DNA of 64,000 nt from the NCBI RefSeq assembly GCF_006965485.1, contig NZ_CP041360.1:1-64000 (forward strand), written 5' to 3'. Origin of the DNA: Spirosoma sp. KCTC 42546 (GTDB lineage: Bacteria; Bacteroidota; Bacteroidia; Cytophagales; Spirosomataceae). The translations under genes and the position numbers were made by a program. Of this stretch, positions 56,553 through 64,000 are shown one piece after another (the stretch's first letter is position 1; each line of letters starts with the position of its first letter). The notes beneath the pieces were generated by a model. The model ran no database searches. It saw nothing but the letters and a program-made list of their open reading frames with translations, and was not told the DNA's origin.

Positions 56553-59500
56553 ATGTCATTCTTATTTTTCTGGAAAAGCTGGAGTCGACCTTACCGACTG
56601 ACCTATCTGATTAGCTTTAGTGCCTTACTGATCAGCGCCTTTTTGTTCATCATTGCATGGGCACGAGGGCTAGGTAATGTTGTTCGCTGGGACGTGCTGA
56701 GTGAACTGAACGAATTGCCGGTTATTCTTCATTCGTTCTCCGACGGACTTCTCGATTATGCCGTAAACGGGAAAGCCTATGCCGTCTCCGAACAATTTGT
56801 GGCGTCGGCTATGCAGGTTCGGCCAGGTATGGCTACGGCTTTTTTAGTAGGTATTTGTGTCGCTTTCGTATTGCTGATTAGTGCTATTACCCGCTTCGAC
56901 CGAATCCGGTATTTAATCAGTATGGCCATTCTTATTCTTGGACTGGCCTTTTTTCGCTGGGAAATGCTGGAGGTTCCGGGGCTGGGCAGTAATTACCTGT
57001 TTTTATTACTGGCCTTTTTGTTTGGATCAGTAAGCTATTATTTCCACGCCTTCCGGCCCGATTATCCAATCCCCGTTCGCCTATGTGTTTTTGGCCTGAT
57101 GACGATTAGTGCAGCCATTGGACTGGATAGCCTATCGCCCATGCGGTTTCCCGCCTTGATCGTGGTCAGTTATGGCATGCCCGTGTTGCTCGTGTTGGGC
57201 AGTGGTTTTATCTTTTTCATTGCCACAGAAATTGTAGCCGGTTTAGTCTGGCTAACCTCTGCCGGACGTTCGGAGGAGGGTAAGACGCCAGTAAATTCTC
57301 GTCGGACATTAGGTATCAATAATTTCTTATTTGTTAGCTTTTTATACCTGATTAATCTGGCCCTTGTCTGGCTCAAAAACACGAAATATATTGATTGGGA
57401 TGTGCTGGCCGTTAGCCCGTTCATTCTTTATCTGGTTTCGGTAACGCTGGGTATTTGGGGATTTCGTCGGTTGGTTCAGCAGCAGGAAGCATTCTCATTT
57501 CGGGATTCGGGGGCTTATTTATATACCGGTTTGGCTTTGCTTACGACGCTTACCATCACGTATGCGTTCGCTACGGCAAATGACCCCTTGGTGGAGGTAT
57601 TCGAAGATGTGATTACTTATACGCATTTGGCGGTGGGCGTATGTTTTATGGCCTATGTAGTTATTAATTTTCTACCTATTTACCAACAGAACCTGCCGGT
57701 TTATCGGATTCTTTACAAGCCTAAACGGCTCGAATTAAGTTTATTCCGAATTGTTGGTGTGGTTGGCGTAATCGCTTTATTTGCTTCAGGTGGGCTAATT
57801 ACCGTTCGGCAGTCAATAGCGGGGTATTACAACGGGTTAGGTGACTATTATATAGCCAGCAACGAGCCCACGTCGGCCAATGCGTTTTATCAACTTGCAC
57901 TGGAGCAGGAGTTTCAGAATCATAAATCCAATTACGGACTAGCCTCGCTGGCGCTGGCGCAAAATAACCAGACGGCGGCTGCTTTTTACTTCCAGCAGGC
58001 ACTTCTGAAACAGCCCAGCCCGCAGGACTATGCCGGTTTGAGCCAGACATACTTAAAAACAGACTTGTTTTTCGAGGCTGTCAAGGCGTTGCAACGCGGT
58101 ATTCGGGCGTTTCCGAACAGTGGCGAATTGCAGAATAACCTGGGTTATCTCTACGCCCGCACCAGCGTTGCCGATTCGGCCTATTATTATTTCAAATCGG
58201 CAACGGCTACTGCCGATCGTACCGAAGTGCCGGAGTCGAATTTGTTGGCGTTTTATGCCCGCAACCCAAACGTATTAGCCGCTGATTCGACCCTGGCTAC
58301 TAGTGCAACCGAATCATCGTACGAATCCTATCAGGCAAATGCATTGGTGTTGCGGATTGTGGCTAACCGAGATACCGCACAGGCGCAAAAACCAACCTGG
58401 TTATCTGGCGAAGCCGTAAATCAGGGGTTAAGTGTAGGGCGTTTTGCCAGTTTGTATAATTATGCACTAGCAACTCAACAAGCCGATAGCACAGAAACAA
58501 ACCTGTTCCGAAACCTCTCAGAAAATCCAGCGAACCAGGACTTTACCGATGATCTGTTGTTAGCCCGTGCCGTTGTCGAGTATAAACGACATAACCATTC
58601 GGATGCGTTTGGCCTGATGGGGCAGTTGGCTGAGGGCAATCAGCAAAACGGGTCGCCTTACCGGTCTGTTGCTGGTTTGTGGTTACTAGAGCAAGGCTTA
58701 TACCATAAAGCCGCCGAAACGTTTGGGTATAATTCGGATACAACGTCCATTTACTACCGGGCTGTTGCCTACACGAAAGCCAATGATCTGGCTATTGCGC
58801 AGGGATTATGGGAAACCGCAGCTAAAAACGATCCCGCCGTAGCCGCGTTGAAGCAAGTACTTTATCAGGAACATAAACCCGAATCGGATCTGGAAAAAGC
58901 CTTCTATGCTACCTATCGACTTGATGACCCCAATCGGGGTGCCTATTGGGAAACGATTCAGGAGCCTAGTCTAAAGACAGTAGCGGGTGTAGCCTTGGCC
59001 AACGATTTTCTCGACCATTTACAGTGGCGCAATGCGCAGCTAGTCCTGTCTGGCTTACCTGACTCAAAGCAGGTAAGTCCAGTGGCCATGTCTTTACGAA
59101 CTGTTGCGGCTATTCGACTATCTGCTTTTCGACGCAGTGTTGGTTCGGCAGAAACAATGGCAAAGAAGATGATTCTGCCCCAACATCAGGCTGATCGTGA
59201 CTATTGGCTGGGACAAACCTATGAACGAACTCATCGAATTGCCCAGGCGAAGCAGAGTTATCTAAGTGCCCTTCAACAAGCTCCGCTGGCCGCCAGGCTG
59301 GTTACAGCAACCGCTCAATTAGACCGGCAACAGAAACAGACAAAACAGGCTTACGATCTGGTTTTAAAGGCTTTATTTTATAATGACGATAATGCCGAAC
59401 TCCTAAAAATGTACGTCAACTTGTGTCTGGATTTAAGCCTGTTCGACTACGCCGAAAGTGGCCTGTTCCGACTTCGAGCTGCTACTACACCCGCCGATTA

Positions 59501-59573
59501 TCAGGCATTTCAGTTGACTTATCAGGAAAAACTAGCGTCAATCGAAAAGAATAAGGAGAAATTTCTGCAATGA
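56553..59573 (+). CDS. Large membrane protein with C-terminal TPR repeats
   Basis: 1006 residues. About ten membrane spans in residues 15-430, for example LISFSALLISAFLFIIAW and ALIVVSYGMPVLLVLGSGFI. Then about 570 residues of helical TPR-type repeats: GDYYIASNEPTSANAFYQLA, YGLASLALAQNNQTAAAFYF, then NLGYLYARTSVADSAYYYF. The domain after the last span presumably faces the periplasm. I do not recognise a named family. It begins 39 nt after the PQQ lipoprotein gene, so they may be co-transcribed. Confidence 0.8.
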   Translation: MSFLFFWKSWSRPYRLTYLISFSALLISAFLFIIAWARGLGNVVRWDVLSELNELPVILHSFSDGLLDYAVNGKAYAVSEQFVASAMQVRPGMATAFLVGICVAFVLLISAITRFDRIRYLISMAILILGLAFFRWEMLEVPGLGSNYLFLLLAFLFGSVSYYFHAFRPDYPIPVRLCVFGLMTISAAIGLDSLSPMRFPALIVVSYGMPVLLVLGSGFIFFIATEIVAGLVWLTSAGRSEEGKTPVNSRRTLGINNFLFVSFLYLINLALVWLKNTKYIDWDVLAVSPFILYLVSVTLGIWGFRRLVQQQEAFSFRDSGAYLYTGLALLTTLTITYAFATANDPLVEVFEDVITYTHLAVGVCFMAYVVINFLPIYQQNLPVYRILYKPKRLELSLFRIVGVVGVIALFASGGLITVRQSIAGYYNGLGDYYIASNEPTSANAFYQLALEQEFQNHKSNYGLASLALAQNNQTAAAFYFQQALLKQPSPQDYAGLSQTYLKTDLFFEAVKALQRGIRAFPNSGELQNNLGYLYARTSVADSAYYYFKSATATADRTEVPESNLLAFYARNPNVLAADSTLATSATESSYESYQANALVLRIVANRDTAQAQKPTWLSGEAVNQGLSVGRFASLYNYALATQQADSTETNLFRNLSENPANQDFTDDLLLARAVVEYKRHNHSDAFGLMGQLAEGNQQNGSPYRSVAGLWLLEQGLYHKAAETFGYNSDTTSIYYRAVAYTKANDLAIAQGLWETAAKNDPAVAALKQVLYQEHKPESDLEKAFYATYRLDDPNRGAYWETIQEPSLKTVAGVALANDFLDHLQWRNAQLVLSGLPDSKQVSPVAMSLRTVAAIRLSAFRRSVGSAETMAKKMILPQHQADRDYWLGQTYERTHRIAQAKQSYLSALQQAPLAARLVTATAQLDRQQKQTKQAYDLVLKALFYNDDNAELLKMYVNLCLDLSLFDYAESGLFRLRAATTPADYQAFQLTYQEKLASIEKNKEKFLQ

Positions 59574-59600
59574 AGTAGCTTTGTTAATCAACCCTAAGCT

Positions 59601-60128
59601 ATGGACCGGAAATTAAATTGGCTCAAAGAAGCCTTCAGCCGCGACCTGAGGATTATGCAGCAAGGTCAGGTAGTAGGTGGTATGCATCGTGATGTATTGA
59701 GTCGTGATGTAGAGGCTTATCTGAATAGTACCCGCCTGCGATTTGACGTAACCGGTTTTCTTATTCATTCGGTCAATATTCACGACCTGAATGCCGGCAA
59801 CCAGATTATTGGGCATATTGCATTTAGTTTCGGAAAACGGGCTGAACTTAAACTGACATCAGGTGAAAGCTACCTCTGGAAACGCCCTAATATGCTTATG
59901 CGGGAGTGGGACATGATCCGCGAAGCCCCCGACGGCTCACCTGAAAAAGAATTGGTCAGTTATGACTTAACCCGCCAATTTTTTAAAGAAGCTGGCGATA
60001 TTAGCGTGAATGAGGATGAGCAGTCCACAGCTACTGTTGATATCATTATTTTAACCGGATTATTCATCCGAAATTATTTTCAGCGCCGTCGCCGGATAGC
60101 CGCAGGAGCTATAGCTGCAACCACATAA
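59601..60128 (+). CDS. Hypothetical protein, possibly LURP-one/tubby-like
   Basis: 175 residues, no signal peptide. Beta-rich with [20 protein letters not shown] and [15 protein letters not shown], recalling the LURP-one-related/tubby C-terminal barrel, but I would not assign the family. A hydrophobic end ([11 protein letters not shown]) then a basic tail (RRRR) may associate with membrane. It lies 27 nt after the TPR membrane protein and 19 nt before an ABC ATPase gene, so the three are probably one operon. Confidence 0.6.
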   Translation: MDRKLNWLKEAFSRDLRIMQQGQVVGGMHRDVLSRDVEAYLNSTRLRFDVTGFLIHSVNIHDLNAGNQIIGHIAFSFGKRAELKLTSGESYLWKRPNMLMREWDMIREAPDGSPEKELVSYDLTRQFFKEAGDISVNEDEQSTATVDIIILTGLFIRNYFQRRRRIAAGAIAATT

Positions 60129-60147
60129 GCCTACTAGACAACCTGTT

Positions 60148-60870
60148 ATGAATATTATAGAAACGCGCAATATTGCCAAACGCTACGTAATGGGTACCGA
60201 AGTAGTTGATGCCCTTAAGTCAATTACGATCAGCATTAAAAAAGGAGAATACGTTGCATTTATGGGACCATCGGGGTCGGGTAAATCAACGCTGATGAAT
60301 ATTGTTGGTTGCCTGGATTCGCCTACGTCGGGCCAGTATATTCTGAATAATCAGGATGTGAGTAGTATGGGCGAAAACGAACTGGCCGAAGTTCGGAATA
60401 AAGAAATAGGCTTCGTCTTCCAGACCTTTAACCTGTTGCCCCGACAAACATCGCTCGAAAACGTAGCCTTGCCACTCATTTATGCGGGCTACAGCAAAGC
60501 GGATCGTACCGAGAAAGCGATGCTGGCACTCAAAAACGTTGGTCTGGAGAATCGGGCTGGTCACCGGCCGAATGAGCTTTCCGGTGGGCAACGTCAGCGT
60601 GTGGCTGTGGCCCGTGCGTTGGTTAATGACCCCAGCATTCTGCTCGCCGATGAGCCAACGGGTAACCTCGATACGAAAACGTCTTATGAAATCATGGATC
60701 TCTTCGACCAGATACACAGTAAAGGCAATACTGTAATTATGGTAACTCACGAAGAGGATATCGCTGAATATGCCCACCGTATTGTTCGGCTTCGTGATGG
60801 CCTGGTTGAAACGGATCGCTTGAACGCAAACATCCGAAAGGCGCAGGCGCTGATGCAATCGTTAGAGTAA
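60148..60870 (+). CDS. LolD/MacB-type ABC transporter ATP-binding protein without an adjacent permease
   Basis: 240 residues. Walker [13 protein letters not shown] near residue 39, [20 protein letters not shown] near 91, signature [15 protein letters not shown] near 145, Walker [13 protein letters not shown], switch His in [11 protein letters not shown]. The wording matches LolD and MacB ATPases that drive lipoprotein release or efflux through FtsX-like permeases. No permease is nearby, so a permease elsewhere in the genome must be used. Neighbours: the hypothetical gene upstream and a haem-binding protein downstream. Confidence 0.88.
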   Translation: MNIIETRNIAKRYVMGTEVVDALKSITISIKKGEYVAFMGPSGSGKSTLMNIVGCLDSPTSGQYILNNQDVSSMGENELAEVRNKEIGFVFQTFNLLPRQTSLENVALPLIYAGYSKADRTEKAMLALKNVGLENRAGHRPNELSGGQRQRVAVARALVNDPSILLADEPTGNLDTKTSYEIMDLFDQIHSKGNTVIMVTHEEDIAEYAHRIVRLRDGLVETDRLNANIRKAQALMQSLE

Positions 60871-60939
60871 GGCCGAAGTGGATGATTAGGGGTAAATAGT
60901 CTATATTTAGCCCATTCCTAACTTATCTTTCTTACCTGG

Positions 60940-61437
60940 ATGTTCCGTAAAATTCTTCTCGCTCTACTGGTTGTTCTGGTCGTGATTCAATTTATACGGC
61001 CTGAAAAGAACCAGTCAACAGGCGTATCGGCAAACGACATCACGACGAAATATGCTGTTCCTGCCGATGTGCATGCCGTTCTCAAACGGTCCTGTTTCGA
61101 TTGCCATTCCAACAATACCGTTTATCCGTGGTACGATAACATCCAGCCGGTCGCTTGGTTTCTCAATCACCATGTTGACGAAGGTAAGGGTGAGCTCAAC
61201 TTTTCGGAGTTTGCAACCTATACACCTAAGCGGGCTCGTCATAAGCTGGAAGAAATAGGCGAGACGATCTCAGAAGGCGAAATGCCTTTAGACTCATACC
61301 TCTGGATTCACCATGATGCCAAACTCAAGCCTGAAGAAGCAAAACTTGTAACTGATTGGGCTAAAGGATTACAGGCGCAGATTCAGGTGCCGCCCGGAGA
61401 AGACAAAGAAGGCGAGCATCATCATGAAGAGCATTAA
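60940..61437 (+). CDS. Membrane-anchored haem-binding protein (c-type CxxCH)
   Basis: 165 residues: an N-terminal membrane segment (residues 5-18), then a haem-binding domain with C52-x2-C55-H56 (SCFDCHSN), followed by TVYPWYDNIQPVAWFL and a distal conserved EGEMPLDSYLW. This is the Bacteroidota Haem_bd type, one haem c on the periplasmic side. The tail is His/Glu-rich (EGEHHHEEH) and could bind metal. Electron partner unknown. It begins 69 nt after the ABC ATPase. Confidence 0.85.
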   Translation: MFRKILLALLVVLVVIQFIRPEKNQSTGVSANDITTKYAVPADVHAVLKRSCFDCHSNNTVYPWYDNIQPVAWFLNHHVDEGKGELNFSEFATYTPKRARHKLEEIGETISEGEMPLDSYLWIHHDAKLKPEEAKLVTDWAKGLQAQIQVPPGEDKEGEHHHEEH

Positions 61438-61486
61438 GTAAAGGTCAGTTGTTTAAACTTTTTCCTTTATAGAAAAATCTAGGCTG

Positions 61487-61575
61487 CTTTTTTGTCATCC
61501 CGACGCCAGGAGGGATCTCAAGCTTCTGTGTTAGTTAAGCTTGAGATCCCTCCTGGCGTCGGGATGACAAAAAAG
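61487..61575. terminator. 39-bp perfect hairpin between haem protein and VCBS protein genes
   Basis: Arms 61487-61525 and 61537-61575 pair perfectly over 39 bp with an 11-nt loop. The arms carry GTCATCCCGACGCCAGG and a following GGGATCTCAAGCTT. Words of this type occur repeatedly in intergenic hairpins of Bacteroidota. T/A runs of six at both stem bases make it suitable as a terminator in both directions. Confidence 0.75.
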
Positions 61576-61609
61576 TGTAAACAGCTTCAAGGTTAAAGAT
61601 CAGCCCTTC

Positions 61610-64000
61610 TTATTTTTTTACGATTACTTCTCCCGGCAGCAACCACACACCACGAGCAGACTGCCCATAAAACGACGTGCCGAAGGGAATCTCTTCCCGG
61701 CGGGTACGCCCATTTTTCAACCGAATACTAACGACGGTTGTGCGGGCATCTACAGGTGTAAATGTTTGTGGTTGTTCCACCGAAAATACACGGAGTGGTC
61801 CCCGGTTTTCGGTGACGGCTAATCGGCAACGCCCTTGAGCATTCGGTAAACTAGCCAATGCTTTGGCATTACCCGGTACATAGAAGCCAGTTTGGTCAAT
61901 CGTGAGTGCTGAAAAGCCACCTTTCCCGTCGCCTTTTAGCACCAGGCCATTGAAGGCATCCATACGCCCGGCAACCATATCGCTTCCGTGCTCATTGCCA
62001 ACCAGAATGGCATCCAGATTGCCATCCCCATCTACGTCCTGAGCAAGCATACCGAATACGGGGGCTGTTTGTGCCATGATCGGCAATGGGCGAACCTCAA
62101 ACTTGCCATTCCCTTTATTTTCGATATAGCTACTCATTGTATACGTGGCCGTAAGTTTCAATGCCTGGTTTCGCTCGTCTTCGGTTAAAATCTGGCTTAT
62201 GGTTGCTTCACCGAATGGGCCGTACTTAATATATCGTTTCTTAATGCCGATCATTTGCTTCACCATATCGTCCCAACCGAAGTAGGGGTATTCTTCGTAC
62301 TGGCCTTTGGCATTTTTGAAATAGACCGTCGGGAAAGCGTCGTAGAATCCGTTATTATCGAAGTCGCCTGCATAAATCCGTACAGGGTGTTCAGTAGTGG
62401 CCCGGAGCAGGGTGTTCTGTCCCATATTTCCCGCCAGATAATCCACATCGCCGTCATTATCGAAATCACCGGGTGTCAACGAGTTCCAGAACCCTAGTTT
62501 ATCGGTCAACCCGCTATTGCCGAGTGGCTGGAAATGGCCCTTTTCATTCCGAAGCATCGTTAAGGGCGCCCATTCGCTGGCTAGTAGTAAATCAACATAA
62601 CCGTCGTTATCATAATCCGTCCAGAGCGCGTCGCAGGTTAGGCCGCTTTTGGCGAGCGTTGGGGCCAGTTGAGCCGTTACATCTGTAAAACGTGGCTTCC
62701 CTTTCTGGCTATCATTTCGAAGCAGAAAGCTGGGTACGCCCATTGGATATTTATAGGGCTCAACACGCCCGCCAACAAATAAATCGAGGTCACCGTCCTT
62801 ATCGAAGTCGGCGGCTTTTACACAGGAACCATTGACCCGGAACGGAGGCAATGCATTTGGGTCCAGCGTAAAATTGCCTTTCCCATCATTCACGTAAAGT
62901 CGATGGCGTAATGCCTGCTCTAATTGATCGGCTGGGAATTCGGTGCTTCCACTGACGGCATATAAATCTAAATCTCCATCCGCATCGGCATCGAATAGCA
63001 GGAGTCCGGCATCTTCAGACAGTTTAGTGGGCAATGGTTTGAGTACAAAATGCCCGTTGGGTTGCTGCAACAGCGCTTCTGTTGAATATTTGGAACTCCC
63101 ACCAACAACCATATCCACCAGGCCATCACCGTTTACATCGCCGGTAGCCAGGGCTGGGCCGTATTCCGTTAGTTTGTGCAATAAGGTTTTTTGCAGGTTA
63201 AAATCAATAATGTCTGTTTCTTCGTGTCGATAGGTGATGCCCAAATCAGCCGTTACATCCTTCAGCAACGTTTTGTACGTTGGAATGGCTTCGTTTGCTT
63301 CACCGGGTTTGGCGTCAACTGCTTTGACGATGATTGTCTGATCGGCCTTAACGTTCGGGATAATCTGAATCCGACCACCGGGCCAGGTTACTTTCAGGCT
63401 TTTGATACTGGTAACTTTCCCTAAACCAAAATGAGCAATGGGCTCAACGCTCGATAAAAAGCCCCGGTAAGGCGTATGTTCATAAAACTCTTTTCGGCCA
63501 TCGGGCAGCTCATATTCCACAAGGGCACCAAGCCCCATAATATTAGCTCCGTCGCCCTGAAACTGGATACGCAGATAATGCGACTGTTCGGATTTTTTAT
63601 CCGTCAGCGTATTTCGATAGACAAAAGCCTCATCGTCGATATTATTGACAATATAATCCAGATCACCATCGCCATCGAAATCCGCGTAGGCGGCACCATT
63701 CGCAAAATTTGGTTCGCTTAGGCCCCAGAGGTCTGTTACATTCTCGAAGGCCGGGCCGCCCGCATTGCCCCGATTCCGATAGGCATAGTCACTAACCTTT
63801 ACCTGGGGAATTTTTGCGGTTAATTCTTTACGGAGTGCGTCTGTCAGATAGGTATTCACGGAACTGTAGTAGTTCGTAAAATCCCGATCTGTTACATCGC
63901 GCGGGAAGCCGTTAGTAATCATCAAATCCCGATACCCATCGTGGTCAAAATCGGCTAACAAGGGCGACCAGCTCCATTCGGTTTCGGCTACACCCGCCAG
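61610..64000 (-). CDS. VCBS-repeat/ASPIC-UnbV (CRTAC1-like) surface protein, partial
   Basis: The frame runs through the right edge of the window, so the N-terminus is missing; about 796 codons are visible. FG-GAP/VCBS-type calcium-binding loops recur: LADFDHDGYRDLMITNG, AYADFDGDGDLDYIVNN, ATGDVNGDGLVDMVVGG, PGDFDNDGDVDYLAGN and DVDGDGNLDAILVGN. An ASPIC/UnbV module (KSLKVTWPGGRIQII) lies at about visible residue 210. These proteins are large, secreted or outer-membrane-anchored, and often sit beside SusC/SusD pairs, which would lie outside the window. Function unknown. Confidence 0.88.
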   Translation of the reverse strand: MAGVAETEWSWSPLLADFDHDGYRDLMITNGFPRDVTDRDFTNYYSSVNTYLTDALRKELTAKIPQVKVSDYAYRNRGNAGGPAFENVTDLWGLSEPNFANGAAYADFDGDGDLDYIVNNIDDEAFVYRNTLTDKKSEQSHYLRIQFQGDGANIMGLGALVEYELPDGRKEFYEHTPYRGFLSSVEPIAHFGLGKVTSIKSLKVTWPGGRIQIIPNVKADQTIIVKAVDAKPGEANEAIPTYKTLLKDVTADLGITYRHEETDIIDFNLQKTLLHKLTEYGPALATGDVNGDGLVDMVVGGSSKYSTEALLQQPNGHFVLKPLPTKLSEDAGLLLFDADADGDLDLYAVSGSTEFPADQLEQALRHRLYVNDGKGNFTLDPNALPPFRVNGSCVKAADFDKDGDLDLFVGGRVEPYKYPMGVPSFLLRNDSQKGKPRFTDVTAQLAPTLAKSGLTCDALWTDYDNDGYVDLLLASEWAPLTMLRNEKGHFQPLGNSGLTDKLGFWNSLTPGDFDNDGDVDYLAGNMGQNTLLRATTEHPVRIYAGDFDNNGFYDAFPTVYFKNAKGQYEEYPYFGWDDMVKQMIGIKKRYIKYGPFGEATISQILTEDERNQALKLTATYTMSSYIENKGNGKFEVRPLPIMAQTAPVFGMLAQDVDGDGNLDAILVGNEHGSDMVAGRMDAFNGLVLKGDGKGGFSALTIDQTGFYVPGNAKALASLPNAQGRCRLAVTENRGPLRVFSVEQPQTFTPVDARTTVVSIRLKNGRTRREEIPFGTSFYGQSARGVWLLPGEVIVKK

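Noticed and set aside
60286..60858. 190-residue minus-strand frame
   Set aside because: It is fully inside, and antisense to, the LolD-like ATPase gene, whose Walker and signature motifs show that the plus strand is coding.

Overview
The window reads as chromosome of a Bacteroidota bacterium of the Cytophagales, most like Spirosoma or a close relative. Evidence: a type IX secretion (T9SS) C-terminal sorting domain on a large secreted glycoside hydrolase, a PorZ-like T9SS component, a fused SecDF, a VCBS/ASPIC surface protein, a ComEA-like HhH/outer-membrane protein, almost no Shine-Dalgarno sequences, and several promoters matching the Bacteroidota form TTTG-N19/20-TAnnTTTG. Coding density is high. 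No tRNA, rRNA, CRISPR array, insertion sequence or prophage was seen. The identification rests on gene content and style, not on a database search.

Layout. 1-10.5 kb: the end of an M16 peptidase, a Uma2-family nuclease, a sulfur module (TauE exporter plus persulfide dioxygenase/rhodanese fusion) behind a palindromic operator candidate, an amino-acid permease, and SecDF with a small membrane protein. 10.8-17 kb: a 1191-residue secreted glycoside hydrolase, nadC and pdhB. 17-20.6 kb: an accessory-looking block with a structured non-coding stretch, a 57-residue exported two-cysteine peptide, a strong hairpin, and a four-gene ABC-transporter operon. 20.6-28 kb: porZ coupled to tdk, two Cytophagales-type hypothetical or outer-membrane proteins, and a frameshifted polyvalent-protein-type kinase with a small partner. 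28-44.8 kb: mlaFE, an SDR, a ROK kinase, murB, a SPOR lipoprotein, gmd, degP, hsp20, acpP-fabF-rnc, a HAD phosphatase, an ECF sigma/anti-sigma/Spy operon, and an APH-like kinase with a glutamine-synthetase-like ligase. 45-48.1 kb: nadA and nadB with a toxin-antitoxin pair between them, the toxin broken by a nonsense codon. 48.3-64 kb: an FAD/2Fe-2S reductase, udk, atpC and atpD separated by an unrelated exported protein, malQ, a PQQ-repeat lipoprotein, a membrane-TPR protein with an orphan LolD-like ATPase, a haem-binding protein, and a VCBS/ASPIC protein cut by the window end.

Working together: nadB, nadA and nadC give the full aspartate-to-nicotinate-mononucleotide route. acpP-fabF-rnc is the usual fatty-acid/RNase III cluster. 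SecDF, PorZ and the sorting-domain hydrolase belong to the export route to the cell surface. TauE and the persulfide dioxygenase form a sulfide/sulfite detoxification pair. The most unusual points are the peptide-plus-ABC block, the toxin-antitoxin pair inside the nad operon, and about ten long intergenic inverted repeats whose arms are unrelated between loci yet match well or perfectly within each locus (up to 44 bp).
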